A stretch of 64,000 nucleotides of DNA from Tetranychus cinnabarinus (taxonomy: Eukaryota; Arthropoda; Arachnida; Trombidiformes; Tetranychidae), in assembly GCA_022266195.1 (NCBI GenBank), contig WHVY01000002.1:2681001-2745000 (forward strand), in the 5' to 3' direction. This document shows positions 51,090-63,988 of this stretch, in pieces. Made by a program: the position numbers and the translations under genes. Position 1 is the first letter of the stretch; each line of letters starts with the position of its first letter. The notes beneath the pieces are model-generated. The model made no database searches. It worked only from the letters and a program-made list of their open reading frames with translations, and was not told the DNA's origin.

Positions 51090-51365
51090 AATAATAAAAC
51101 ACTTAAGATTACATAATTAGATGAAATAATAGATAAATGTATTGTTCACTCTAGAAGATTCTAGAATTAGATAACAAAGAATATTCACCCTTTCCTTAGA
51201 TGTAACTAAAGATAAAAAGATGAAATTAGAGATAAATTTTAGTATATAAAGAAAACTCAAAATGTAACAAAAACAGTCAATTATTCCTTGAGTCAGCGAA
51301 GACTCGGAAGAGTTAAAATAAAGTCTTTTTATACTAAACCTTCGGTTTCTATCTATTCGCTTTCA
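51077..51365 (+). repeat. element B 3' LTR
   Basis: 289 bases, one difference from the 5' LTR (GATGTAAC for GAAGTAAC). A purine-rich AGGGAGA precedes it as a possible polypurine tract. Confidence 0.92.
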
Positions 51366-52459
51366 GTATCCTTTTAGTTTGGCCACAATCTTTACGCAAA
51401 ATTTCATGTTTTGACTTTATATAAAGTATAGAAGTATAGATTGATGGATTTTAAGTAAAATTTGTCTTTTGAGTGCAAAGTAAAGAGTTAGGCGAAAGTA
51501 GGTTCATTGTTAAAGTCTTTCATGTTGATGAGCGCATCTGCGAGTGCATGAATTTTGCACCGAAGATATGACTCATGGCTTTTTACAACTGAAGTTGTCA
51601 ATCAAATCATTATTTATTCACTTACAGTAATTGCGTTTAAACATTTGAGTCATTTGAAGGCTGTGAAATATGACAATCATACGTAATGCAGATAAGTTCC
51701 AACAAGATCAATTAACTAACTCTAGTTGATTCCAAACTTTCTCTGAAAAAATAAAGCTGAACAAAACTAACAAACAGGTTGAACTTGAAGGCTACCGTAA
51801 CAATGAAGTTATCATTACTGCAAAAGATATGTACCCCGAAAAAGTGGCCTTTGTCGATTTAACAATAAACTTAATTTTTTGAAAGGAGACATCAAAAGTT
51901 CAGGAAAGTTTCGCATTCTGTTAAACTCGATAATAGCTGAACTTTAGAATGATATTTCTTAATTGCTTCTATTGAATGGCGAGAGCAATTTTCTTCAGAA
52001 CGCTTTGATTGTATATTATAACTTTAGGTTGTACAACTTTGAACGATCGATATTGGATAAGCGGATCATTTTTAATTAGTGTCCATGTATTTTCTGTGTA
52101 AAGACAATTTAAGGGAATTTCCTTCATTCTTTATTTACTATTATAAACCATTTCAGTTGCAAAGGTCAATCTTGCACCTTTATGCCTTTTTGGTCAAAAC
52201 TGGCTCAAGTAAGTCACAATTATTGATTGACTATTGTTACAAAATACGAATAAAATACTTACATTTGAACTAACTTAAATGGTTTTGCGTGCGAGCACAT
52301 TATTAGCTGATAATCATTTAAGCAACCGCCAACTATCGAAAGCTTCATTAAACTTGTAGTCCAACACAAAACTAAATGAAAATTTATTTTTAAAATATTT
52401 ATTGTCTTGTTCAACTTGAAGAAGACGATGATGATGTTAATGATGAGATTTACAGTGGC
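51366..52459. other. right flank of element B and SPH2 upstream region
   Basis: 51366-51507 repeats 33958-34103. From about 51520 the sequence follows 6640-7620, the upstream region of SPH1. Near 52471 it jumps from the equivalent of 7619-7625 into SPH exon 1, so the SPH2 promoter and signal sequence are gone. Confidence 0.65.
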
Positions 52460-53368
52460 ATGGTCTATCAACTCAATCAGTCCTTCGCATGTGGTAAGTC
52501 AGTGAAACAATTAAGCTACTGATAACATTGAAAATTAACTCAAATTTTGTTTAGACTGTGGTAAGGTTACTGGTTACGGAGCTCCTGATGAATCAGAAGG
52601 CAAGTTGACTCGATTCCCTTGGTATGTGGTTGTTGAGTAAGTAGCACATTTTATATTTCACTCATTTTTACTTTTTTGCCTTAATTTTATCGTGATTTTT
52701 TCCCTTTAATTCAGAAATAAAAATTTAAAACCTTGTGGTGCTGCATTGATTGATGATCAACATGCTGCTATTGCTGCTCATTGCCTTTCTGGCTCAAATG
52801 CAGCATCGCTCAGAGCTCGTTTGAACGATAACTCAACAAAATCAGTCTCCTCCTTTTGGATTGATGAGCGATATAACACCAAGACTGGCGCCTATGATTT
52901 TGCTGTATTGACTTTGGATTCACCAGTTGACTCGCAATTGAAACCCATTTGTTTACGAGACTCAGATAAAATGCCTATGCCTGCAGTCCACATGATAAGT
53001 CCTTCATCTGGTAAAAATAAGGAAGACTACCTTTACACCAATCAAGGTGAGCTGATTGTAAATACAATTTCTGTTGCTTCATTTTTAACAATTTTTGATG
53101 AATCCGATTCCATCTAGATTCCAAGTGTCCTGTTCCTGCTACCAAAACTCATTTATGCATTATGAATCCTACTAAAGTTGATGAATGCCCTGAAGGACCA
53201 TACATGCGAGGTGAAGCAAATGCAAGATATTACCTTGCTGGAGTTACTTCTCGTTGTTTCTCTGCTGGAAAGCCAGATCTATTCACTGATGCTAGTTTAT
53301 ACATTGAAAAGATGCGAGAATTGGCTCCAAAAGGTTGCTGGAAAGACACATGGGACTGGAGCCGATAA
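52460..53368 (+). pseudogene. SPH2, 5'-truncated serine-protease homologue
   Basis: Exons 2-4 are at 52555-52636, 52715-53046 and 53118-53368, with the same splice sites as SPH1. Exons 3-4 are nearly identical to SPH1, including the missing serine motif (VDECPEGPYMRGE). Exon 1 is cut: an upstream flank is fused at about 52471-52475, leaving only NQSFAC of the signal peptide. An ATG at 52460 happens to be in frame (MVYQLNQSFAC) but gives no signal peptide, and the TATA region is absent. I therefore call it a pseudogene, though an intracellular product cannot be excluded. AATAAA near 53454 remains. Confidence 0.78.
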
Positions 53369-54527
53369 TATTAGTCTCATCGAAATCAGTTCTCGAGAAA
53401 TTATGAGTAACATAAGTTACTAAACTTGAAAAATGGAAAAAGTTGTTTTTTGAATAAATGATTGCATATCTCAATCTTCATTATTACTTATTTATCTTTT
53501 CTTCTGATCCCATCCAATGTTGATTGTTCAAAGTTAAGCGACATAACGGCTATAATATGCGATTCAAAGAAAAAATGAAGCAAATTACGTTTCTCATTCA
53601 ATAGAAGCAATTAAGAAATATCATTCTAATAAAGTTCAGCTTTTAGCAAGTTTTCGTTTGTGAGAGTTCATTGGAAAAATGTTTGATTTTAGAGCGCGAT
53701 TAGCACCGAACGCGCAACCTTCGGTAAGGTCAGTTTTCCATGATACACACCCATTGTTCAACGCTATTTTCAATTTTCATTAAACAATGTATGTTTTCAT
53801 GGTTATTTAGCGAGCGTTTGTTTCTTGTAAGTTTTCAATAACCAAATGCTTATGTACATTGTGTAAAGCAAATTTTATTAAAGGCAAAATCTTCGCAAAA
53901 TCTGACCTTTTCCTTGTGCACTCGTGTTGCTGGCGCTTCTGTCTGGGTCGATTGGGTAAGTGAATATTAAAAGCACTAAACAGTTACATATTAATCGAAC
54001 GGATTAGCAATTCTAGCTAAACACACGTCTGACTGATTATTCATTTTAACCTTGTTTTTCAACCTTTCTTTATCTTTTTACAGGTAATTGTGGATTATTT
54101 AAAGCCAATTTATCTTGAAACTTAGTTTCTCACACGAGTAGGAAATTATTGTACTTATTAGCGATCTGCATGATGTGCGGAATCACTCCTGAGAAATTAA
54201 TTACGAAAATTATTGATTCTTTAGCTTTGCTATTGCTAAGATTTGAGTGATAGTGAAGATGGGTTAGTTGTGGCATAAAGTTGTACAAACAAAATGAAAT
54301 AAAAAGTATTAGTGGATATACAAAGATTTATTTATTATCAATAATCTTCTTGATTTGATTTAGATCTGATCAAAAGATGGCAATTAGGGTTTATCCATAA
54401 ATATTCATTTTCAATTATTAATGAGTGAATATTATCCATTTGGTTTACTTAATGTGAAAATTTACTGAAACTTCGAGTTTTTATTGTATAAAGTTTTATA
54501 CATGTAGTTTAAAGTGAAATATTGAAA
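53369..54527. other. intergenic, duplicate of 21733-22845
   Basis: Diverged direct repeat of the corresponding SPH1 interval. No gene seen. Confidence 0.6.
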
Positions 54528-56246
54528 ATGGGTAAAATGAAAGAGTTGATTGCAATTGCTAAAGATTCTCATTTGGAATTTTTTTACTTAGTTTTCGTCT
54601 TCGGTTTAACAATCCAATCAACTGTTGTAACTCAAATGATTGAAGACAAAATTTGTCTCAACCAATATGGCTTTAGATTGGCCGATTGTGCCGATGAACA
54701 TTCAGATGCCAAGATCGCAGTTCTTAGAGAAGCTTCAACCATTTCAAGTTATCGATCAATACTGAGTGGTTTACCAGCCATAGTGACAACCCTCTTCATT
54801 GGACCATGGATCAACAATTATCCAAATCATCTAAAGTTAATCATTGTAATGCCGGCTATAAGTTCAATACTTCAAGTCATGTTTCTCACTGGGAATGCCA
54901 TCTTTTTTTCATTAGGTAAATAAATTACTTGTAAACTTGGTTATTATTGATATATTGATTTGATCTTTAGATCCAAAAACAGTTTTAATTGTTGACTTGA
55001 TTCCATGGATTTTTGGTACTATTAAAGGTTGCTTTATGGCTCTTTCAACTTATATCGTCTTAACAACTCCACCTGATAAACGGATCCTCAAGTTTTCAAT
55101 GTGTGATGTTGCTGCTTTTATTGGTAAGTCAATAAAGTCAATTTCCCTGGTAAAGATGCAAGTCAAGATCAAATGAACCAATGAATAAAATCCATCAGAA
55201 TTGTTCATTTTTTTAGGCAAGTTTTGATCTTCCGTCAATGCACCATTTTCATGCTTTTTCACTCTGACTTATTTGCAACACAATTAGGTGCTATAGCTGG
55301 TCAATATACTGGTGGAGCCATTTTCGCACAAAAACCTTGGTTTAAGAACCAAGTCTCTAACTATCTCGGTGTCTTTATCGTCTCATTGATATTCAAAATA
55401 TCTGCTGTGATTATATTCATTATAACTGCTCCTTCGGTTTACAAATTGAATGAGAAACAAGCAGCTAAGGATCCAAATCATGTTAATCATGGACTACCTT
55501 TCAAGAGACATGAGTCTGAAGAGGAAAAGAAGAGTCCAGTGAAAGAGTTTGTTTCAAAAGTATTTTCATTCTCGTCTATTCGCAAGTTATTTCAAACGTT
55601 GACTAAACCTCGAGAGTCGGGGAAGCGTGGCGTACTTTTACTTTTGGTTGGTATTTCAGTTGCTCGAAGTGTAGAGCATTCATTCATAAGAAGCAACCTT
55701 TATCAATTTGCTCAACGTGCATATGGATGGTCAAATTATGAATACTCAAAATACAGTGCAATTAATGATTCAATTCCAGCGCTAATGCAGCTTTTTGGAC
55801 CTCGAATATTCATTCAGCTTCTTGGGATGTCAGACATTTTACTTGGTATACTTGCCTGTGTTTCTCATGCTGGTGAGATGGTAATACGAGGAATTTGGTT
55901 AACAACTGAAGCCTTTTTCATATCAACTGTAACTGGTTGTACTTATACTCTAATCGATGCTGTAACAAACTCTCTTTTGGGTAAAATTGTTGAGCGCGAT
56001 GAGATTGGAGGCACTTTTAGTTTAATATCCGTGATCAGTGCAACAATTGCTTTATTCAGTGATTGGTCCTTAACGAAGGTCTTCAATGCTACACTTCATA
56101 GTGACCCGGGTTTTTGTTTTCATTTGTTTGCGGCTGTGCCAATAGTTCCAATTTCAGTTTTCTTGTGGATTAAATACAAAAGATCACATTCAATCGAAGC
56201 AAAATCTAATGAGATAAATAAAGATGTAGATGTTTCAAACAAATAA
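54528..56246 (+). CDS. SLC46-like major facilitator transporter
   Basis: Three exons, 54528-54915, 54971-55123 and 55288-56246, with GT-AG introns and joining phases, giving 499 residues, the usual size for the family. The start MGKMKELIAIAK is shared with the truncated copy at 22846. The first helix (FFYLVFVFGLTIQSTVVTQM), GLPAIVTTLFIGPWIN (the loop 2-3 signature region of SLC46/PCFT-like proteins), and many further hydrophobic helices up to a charged C-terminus fit a 12-helix MFS carrier. Vertebrate SLC46A1 carries folate with protons; substrates of arthropod members are mostly unknown. The alternative acceptor at 55216 would give an early stop, so I use 55288. Confidence 0.82.
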
Positions 56247-57264
56247 ATTGAGTTTAGTAATGAATATCGCATGCAATCAATCAATGTACAACCAATGCAT
56301 TAATTCATGATGTAAGTGCCATAAACTTTCAACTACGCAGTGTTGATTTTAATTAGGTTAATAGACCAATCCAACCGTTGAGAGAAGCAAAAGACATGCC
56401 CGATAATCCTAGCGCACGCATTTGCTTTTATTATTAAATGATGTTATTGTTATGATCTTGACTCTAAGTTTTCAAGTTGCACGCGAAGAAGTGAAGAGTT
56501 TAAACACGCGAGGATCATGTTGATTGTCGATGATTCGCAAGCTTTTCGAATTAGCTTTATAGAATGCCCATGCTTTAGTTGCATTCATTTGATGATCGAA
56601 ATGCAAAAAGTGTAAAGGCAAGTCGATTTCAGCTCCATTAACGGTTGATTACTAGCTGATCGAATGATAAAGAATAACTTTGTTCAAATTTTATTGAATG
56701 ATTTATCAAGAACGCAATCTCATAAAATCTAGAGATTAAACAATTCAAACGCTTGAAATTCTAGAGGTTTTTGATATAATTCTAACTCAGGATTCCTGTA
56801 ACTATGTTTTCAAGTTTCAGAGGCGAAGTTCAAACACGTTATTACACAAATATTTACATTAATACAACTCGACTAAGGTAGTGGAAATAAAAATTTAGAC
56901 ATAAATTATTTTGCTGATTATTCAACAACCAGATTACTTGAAGAATTTTTTTGTGAATTTTAGTTAATTGAATACTCATAATACACCCCAAGTAGCTACT
57001 TTCGCTATTCACATTCTATCTCATGAAAAAAATAATCTTTGTCAAACTTTTCATTTTTTGAAATTTAACATTATTGTCAATGTAATTTTTCGCTAACTCC
57101 TTGTTTAATTTTCAAACATTTGCCTTTTTTGGCCTTTTTATGATTATAAAGTGATTGAATCTTTTTCGTAAATTTTAAATTATTGTTTTTTAGCATAATT
57201 TGGTCTATGCTGAAGATCTTGATCAAGTTTAAAGTTAATTTCGGATAACTATCGGCCTTTTCTG
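56247..57264. other. intergenic
   Basis: 56390-56540 repeats bases 1-160 of the window. The rest is AT-rich with no supported gene. Confidence 0.5.
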
Positions 57265-57530
57265 ATGATGAGTAACTGCATCTGTATAAATACCACCAAA
57301 ACTATATTGATAATCACACAATTGGAAGAAAAACAATCAACACAATTTGAAAAGTTTCTGTACATGAATCATTACTTTTGTCGACTGTAATTGAAGTCTG
57401 TGTTTTAAATTTTCTCTGAGGTACTTCCAAGTATTCATTGAGAAAATTCAAAACGTGAATAGACCATGTTTTCTTGTTGACCGTGCGATTCATTATACGA
57501 GTATACAGTTAATAAGCTGCTATTATTATT
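57265..57530 (-). pseudogene. PAN-exon fragment
   Basis: On the minus strand it matches the exon at 941-1456 (about 975-1217), for example TTTTGTCGACTG.AATTGAAGTC and TCTGAGGTACTTC, but with frame-breaking differences and loss of several cysteine codons. It is a decayed copy of the 3' end of the PAN gene. The adjacent repeat of bases 1-160 supports a duplicated block. Confidence 0.75.
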
Positions 57531-59102
57531 ATCGTTATTATTGGACATTTCTTCTTTACCAAGGAGGATGTCCAATAGAATAGGGATAATTGCCTATTTT
57601 CAGATCACTTTGAAAAATTCTTTTCTCATGTATCTTTTTATGCTAATTCTGAACATATTATTGAGATGAGACAATTAATTCTTTCACGCACCACCCTCTG
57701 ATGCAGTCTCTTACCTAAAGCTGCCCCTAGCTTGTGCGGTAGAAGAAAATGTGCGGCATTTTCAATGTTAAATGATGACTTTAAAAGATGAGACTCGCTT
57801 CAAGGTAAAGTTTTAAGTAAAGGGTGTACAGAAGGTTCGAAAAAATCATGCACACTTAATTCTAGATGGCAGTATCGACGATTTTACAGTTGAATCCTTG
57901 GATTGTAAAAATATTGAGGGATCTACTCGGATCAATCTTCCAAATTTTTGATTTTCCGTGTAACTGTTGACACAAATGATTGAGGAAAGATCAAAATCGT
58001 CAAAATCTATCGATTTTTGAGTTATTTTTGCACTTTTCAGGATTTTTCTCGAGGACTCGTGTCCTCGCAAAACATTTGTCATGATGCATGACTTCTGAAA
58101 GGTGAAAATGAAAAAAAGAGATTATACAACTGAATTTGTCAATCAATTCATTAGTGATTCCCTTCCAGCAATTGTCCCTGAACAGTTGAACAATGCGAAG
58201 GCTGTGAAATATGAAAATCATACGTAAATGGTTTAAGTTCCAACAAGATCAATTTACTAAATCTAGTTAATTCCAAGCTTTCTCTCAAAAAATAAAGCTG
58301 GATAAAACTAACAGACTGACTAAGCTTAAAGGCTATCATAACAGTGCAACTATCATTACTGCAAAAGATATGTGCCACAAAAACTGACCTCTTTTAATTT
58401 GAAAATAAACCTAATTTCTGAAAGAAGACATCAAAAGTTCCGTTGGGTTTCGGTCACATTTGTGACCGATAAAGTTGAAACGTTTTTCAATCAACTCTCG
58501 CAAACGACTCGATAGAAGCTCAAATTTATTAAAATGATATTTCTTAATTGCTTCTACCAAACTGATATTAGATGGCAAGAGCAATTTTCGCGATTTCCTT
58601 CATTTTTTTCTTGAGTCGTATATAATAGCAGTTAAGTTGCTTAACTTTGAACGATCGTTATTGGATGAGCTTCGTGTTAAGCAAATGGTTCTTAATTATT
58701 GTCCATGTATTCCAAAAGTCCTCTAATCAATCTGAATTTGCAGATGATGCTAATGATAAGATTGACAGTTGAATGGTGAAAACATGCATCACTTTATTTG
58801 TTACATTTTTTGATAGCATTTGAGTGTTCATGAAAAAGTCAATACGAAAAACACTTTCATGGAATATTGATCAAAATTTGTCAATCTTAATTGAAATTAA
58901 AGAGTACTGGGAATTCCCTTACATTGTTTTTTTACATAGCAAACACATGGACATAAACTAAGAATCGTCTGTTTCCGATTGATATTAGTATTATATAAAA
59001 GAATCAACCACCAACGAATCTTAATCACTCTAACAAAAGCTACAGTATCATCAACAGTACATTTAAAGTATCAATAAAAATCCTAATCACTCAACTGTTA
59101 CA
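57531..59102. other. SPH3 upstream region
   Basis: Holds a diverged MITE-like inverted repeat (about 57708-57842, a relative of 6278-6414), SPH-type upstream sequence (58080-58970) and, near 58965, the undisturbed equivalent of the element A insertion site. TATATAAAA at about 58992 is the likely TATA box of SPH3. No gene seen. Confidence 0.6.
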
Positions 59103-60054
59103 ATGAATTTAACTTTGTTTGCTTCCATCTTCGTCCTTTTGATCAATCAGTCCTTCGCATGTGGTAAGTCAGTGAAACAGTTAAGCTACTGATAACATTG
59201 AAAATTAACTCATGATTTTGTTTAGACTGTGGTCAGACGATTGATTACTTTGTATTGGAAAGATCAGAACGCTTGCTGACTGAATTTCCTTGGTATGTGG
59301 TTGTTCAGTAAGTATTTATATTACCATTTATATTTTACTCATTTTACTTTGTTCGCATAATTTTATCATGCTTCTTTTCGTTCAATTAAGAAATGAAAAT
59401 CGCAAATCTTGTGGTGCTTCATTGATTGATGACCAACATGTCGCTATTGCTGCTCATTGCCTTTCTGGTTCGAAGGCAGCAACACTCAGAGCTCGCTTAA
59501 ACGATAACTCAACAAAATCAATCTCATCCGTTTGGATTGATGAGCGATATAACAACAAGACTGGTGCTCATGATTTTGCTGTATTGACTTTGGATTCACC
59601 AGTTGACTCGCAATTAAAACCCATTTGTCTACGAGACTCAGATAAAACGCCTATGCCTGCAAGTCACCTTATTAGCCCCAAAGCTGGTAAAAATATTGTA
59701 GATTATCCTTATAACTATCTTGATGTCTATCTAGGTAAGTTGATTGAAAATAGTATTTCTGTTGCTTCATTTTTAACGATTTTCGATGAATCCATTTTCA
59801 ATCTAGGTGCCAAGTGTCCTGTTCCTGCTACCGAAACCCATTTTTGTGTTATGAATCCTTCTAAAGTAGATGAATGTCCTGAAGGACTATACATGCGACG
59901 TGAAACAAATAACAGATTTTACCTTGCTGGAGTTACTTCTCGTTGTTTCTCTTCTGGAATGCCAGATCTATACACCAATGTTATTCGTTACAATGAAAAG
60001 ATTCGAGAATTGGCTCCAAAAGGTTGCTGGAGAGACCCATGGGACTTTATGTGA
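59103..60054 (+). CDS. secreted serine-protease homologue SPH3 (catalytic Ser motif lost)
   Basis: Four exons: 59103-59163, 59226-59307, 59391-59734 and 59807-60054, giving 244 residues. Signal peptide MNLTLFASIFVLLINQSFA. The His region (CGASLIDDQHVAIAAHCLSG) and Asp region (HDFAVLTLDSPV) are kept. VDECPEGLYMRRE stands in place of the active-site serine motif, so this is a non-catalytic trypsin homologue. It is the most divergent of the three copies, and its exon 2 differs clearly (TIDYFVLERSERLLTEF). Its promoter is free of insertions, so it is the best reference for the family. AATAAA is near 60136. Confidence 0.82.
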
Positions 60055-60850
60055 TAATATAAGTTCCATCGAAATCAATTCTGTCGAAACTATTAGTAAC
60101 ATAAGTTACTTAATCTGAAAAAATGTTTCTCTTTGAATAAAGTATTGCATCTCTAATTTCATTTCTACACTACTGTTATATCTCTAACTAAAAATCATAC
60201 TAATCTGTTTTACAGAAAAAGAAAAGTTCAATTTCTCAAGGAGAGTACATTTCTGGTTGATTATCAAAAGTTACATCAGAAAAATGAGTTTCATAGAAAT
60301 TCTACTTCCATATTTGTGAAAAAACGATCGGCGTTTCAACTTTGAACTCGATTTCATCGAAAATTATTAATCAGAGAAATTTTTAAATCACACAAATGGA
60401 CTCAGTTTCTATTTACTCATAAACTAACAGAGTCCAAAGAAATTAACTTTCACGTGTTTTTGTTGATTTGCATCAATTTGCATAAATGTGACAATTGTGT
60501 ATTTTTAGTAACAACCTTTAAAACCGTATCTTATCATTTTACATTCTTCACAATTCAAGTACAAAAATTAAAAACTTGTAAATTGGATCAAAATGTAATG
60601 TTTGTAATATCAGTAAATATGAGGGCAGCTTCGCAATAAACAGTCTGAGTAATTATAATATTTGTTGTGTAAATATAATTTGATAAAAAAGTAATCTAAC
60701 GAATAATCTCAGGCGTTTATTGTTATTTTGAAATGATTTAAATCGCTTTAAAAGACGATTACAATTTAAATTCGCATCATTTTTCAACGGACAATATCAT
60801 AAGTAAATTGAATTTGTTACAGTTTATTGCTATTGTTAATCAAGGCCAAA
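60055..60850. other. intergenic between SPH3 and ectodomain paralogue
   Basis: AT-rich and mostly free of signals. 60700-60850 resembles the reversed 5250-5340 upstream of the left PAN gene (CAATAAACGCCTTAGATTATT), so it is probably the promoter side of the gene at 60851. Confidence 0.45.
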
Positions 60851-63800
60851 ATGTCATCTTCACTGCAAAATGAAAGAAACAAAATGCTGTTTGTATTTAA
60901 AGTTGTAGTCATTTTAATTTCAACAATTGAAACAGGTAAGAGATCGATATTCATAATTTGACTGAAAATGTTACCTCAATTTATTTTTAATTCAACTTCT
61001 AACAAACATAGGAAGTGCTACAGACTTGGTGGTTTTACCGTTAAGTATTCCTAGTAAGAGCGCTAAAATTAACGCTACTTTAACTGATATCGTAAGTTGA
61101 ACAACCAAACAATTGTCACTATTTTAACTCTTAATTCTATGCGTCTCAGAATGTTGGCACTAAATATTTCATTCAAGAATCGATATCAGCTTCGCGTTCA
61201 CCCATCAAAGGGAAAATTGTGATCTCAAGTGAAAAGGACTCCTTCAACATCTATTATGATACTTATTCTAGTTTCAAGAAGGAACGTTTGGTTATCCATG
61301 GTAAGAGTTTAACTATAAGAATTGTTGAAATTAAAAATTGTAACTTTTGATGATATGTTTCGATTCATGAGAGAATTGTTTCTGATTGCAATTTTTTAAA
61401 AAGATTATATTCACTCATTATATTCTATGGGATTATCTTCATAATAATTCGCCCTTATTCATTATCTAAAGGTACAAATTGTAAACCATTTACTTTCGAG
61501 AATAATTGGGATCAAACTTTACCTGGAATTAAAAGACCTGTAACTAATCTGGTACTCTTAATGGGACCTTCAATTTTATACCGACTTGGTCATTCCTCAC
61601 TTGTTTGGGTAAGTATTTTAACAAAATTATCAGAATGTTTAATCAAATTCATTTGTTGAACAACAGAAAACAGTTGAAGATAAAAACATCAGAGGAACCA
61701 TGATGAAAGGGGCGACAACTGACATGAATGGAAGATTGAATATCACTTATTATTACAAAAGTGAGTAGAAAACTAATTGATAAGATGAACCAAGTTCAAC
61801 TAATCTCATCCTTTTTATTTGCAAAAACTAGAGCATTTTGATGATGATTATGGAATTAAACACCCAAGTCGAATTGAATTCAGTGGTTATGATCCTTATT
61901 CAAGTTCACCCATTTACGACGAGTATCTTATTCTTGATATTTACCTTCAAAATGAGAACTATTATGATCAACTTGCAAATGAAGTTCATGTAAGTATTTC
62001 ACTTTGTTTCTATTATTCACATAATTTTAAATTTCACAATCACATGCAATCAGGTAAAAAATATCAGAATTTTTCGATAAAATATTTTGTGAGATCAAGT
62101 TCAAAGCGTTCAAGAATTGAATATCGCTCAATGAGAATTAAATTTTTTTCTTTGCTTTGAGTTGTTTTGCATTATCTTATAATCACCTTTACAATACCGT
62201 TACAATACACTTTAAGATTTTCAAGATTCTCTCGTTTATACATTTTCATTGACTGTTGATTAGCCTTTACCTGGAATTGGATGTCCACATGGTGGCTTCT
62301 ATTTGCGTAGTCTTTTAATCATTGATGATATTCTTGATCGCTTTCTTTATCTTGGAAAACTCAATTTAGTAAGAAAATAATATAATTATTTCTAACAAAA
62401 ATATGACACATTTTGTAGCTTTATTGATGGATTTTATTTTTCGTCTTTTTTTCATTACTAATTAATTGGAGAGTGGTGTCATCTACTATCAGTCAGTCAA
62501 TTTAGTAAGATAAAGCACAGCTGATACGAATGTAATATTAATGAAACGTTCAATATGAAAAAGGAAATATTCACTGATTCATCAGCTAAAAAATTGCATA
62601 TTAATTGGAATTTTATTTTGGTTTATCAATTCCAATATCAAAAACATGAGCAGCTTTTATTTCAATTGGCTAGTCACAAGGAAATTTTTTCGTCTCATTC
62701 ACAGTAATCACTCTCCAGGTTCATTTCATGTCTCTCTCTCAATCTTTTTTACGCTTCTGTAAATTTTTTAGCTAACAGTATCTTTTAGTCTTTAACGCAA
62801 ATTTTGAAAGCTTTTAATTCCGTCGTGAAATTTTTAACATTAATGCAGATAAAATTTCAGTTTATGCATTAGGAATGTTAGATATAGCTGTTAATAATAA
62901 ATCGTTGCCATCAAATAGTTTCCTTGGTACATTTACGTTTGAAAAAGATTACTGTTACCACGAATGTTATTGTAGGTAACAATCGTAATGGATAATACTT
63001 GGACTGTAAGGTTAAATGTAAAGTCAACTGTTCTGAAATAATTTTTTCAAATATTCCCAGGAACACCGATCTGGATATCCCGTAGATGCATGGGAATCAA
63101 TCAGATTTAATGTTAATATCAATGGGAAGAAGGTCGACAAAGCAGTCATCACTCAATATTTCGCTGCATCGGTAAGTTTCTCATAGTTTGATTACGTTAA
63201 ACTTTGCCAACATAAACATAAATAATTAATTATCATATTATATTATTTAATAAAACAAATGTAAATGCAGTGAAAATAGTGAAAATAAGGCTATTCTAAG
63301 ATAACTTAAACATATGATTTTCTTGTGTAACATATTTTTTATTTCCTATTCAATTTGTGCTGGAATATTCAATCAAAATGGCTTTTAGCATGACAGCGAA
63401 ACATTTTCTGGCTATACACTTGTCAGTACCAAAATTGCCATCTTTAAATTGGATTCATCGGTGAGTATTCATTTAAATGATTCAGGTGGGATTAATGTTT
63501 CTTTACATAATCTTGTTTTTTTGCTTGAAAAAGACCTACACTTTGACGGATGAAATTACAAGAGATTACATCAACTTTGAAAAGGCTGGATTAGAAGGTG
63601 AACTTCATGATGAATTTACATTAAAAGACTGTAAATACTTGTCTAGTGACAAAACATTAACCCTTGCCTTCCTATTTGAATGTCAAGGTATGTACTAGAA
63701 ACGGTTGATAAACAACAATTGTAATTGCTCTTAAGCATTTGTTACTGATATTTTTCCTTTTCATTTGCAGGCGACTCTTGTACCGGACTCTTGGAAAAAC

Positions 63801-63988
63801 ATGCTTACGACTTGAAACGAGAGTTAGTCAATTATGTTATTTTACGTTCAGCAACAATTAGTCCACTTCGAATCGATAACGTTCAATATAATTTCAATGA
63901 CGAACAACTTGAAATAGAAGTGACATTCCTGGATTTACCTAATTGGCAATGTAATCATTATTTTACATTTTACATTCATACAACTTAA
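60851..63988 (+). CDS. large ectodomain protein, paralogue of the left PAN gene (3' end outside window)
   Basis: ATG 60851. Exons: 60851-60935, 61012-61091, 61150-61300, 61472-61608, 61667-61760, 61832-61989, 62264-62368, 63061-63171, 63390-63461, 63534-63687 and from 63771. Signal peptide (MLFVFKVVVILISTIETG). The frame could stop at 63986-63988, but a GT at the position of the left gene's exon 11 donor (CCTAATTGGCAAT then GTAATC) suggests splicing onward to PAN exons beyond the window. Exon 7 is shorter than in the left gene: PLPGIGCP joins directly to sequence equivalent to the end of left exon 8 (YLGKLNL), an internal deletion or a different exon layout. The fold is not recognised; predicted extracellular. 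Confidence 0.68.

Larger units (their letters stand above)
42639..51365 (+). mobile_element. LTR retrotransposon B (Ty3/gypsy-type, env-bearing), near full length
   Basis: 8727 bases. LTRs of 289 bases (42639-42927 and 51077-51365) with one difference by my count. Order: leader with imperfect repeats, gag-pol in one frame, env-like glycoprotein, ORF3. Left flank (CGTT) and right flank (GTAT) do not match, so there is no target duplication; the left side is joined to remains of another copy. One frame change occurs in the integrase C-terminus near 47660-47700 and is shared with B1. Confidence 0.9.

Noticed and set aside
55216..55287. Alternative exon start in the SLC46-like gene after TTTTTTAG at 55216
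   Set aside because: The spliced frame meets a stop after three codons; the acceptor before 55288 restores a continuous carrier sequence.
59290..60054. SPH3 read as one 254-codon frame
   Set aside because: It reads through introns 2 and 3; conserved GT-AG sites and SPH1 comparison support four exons instead.
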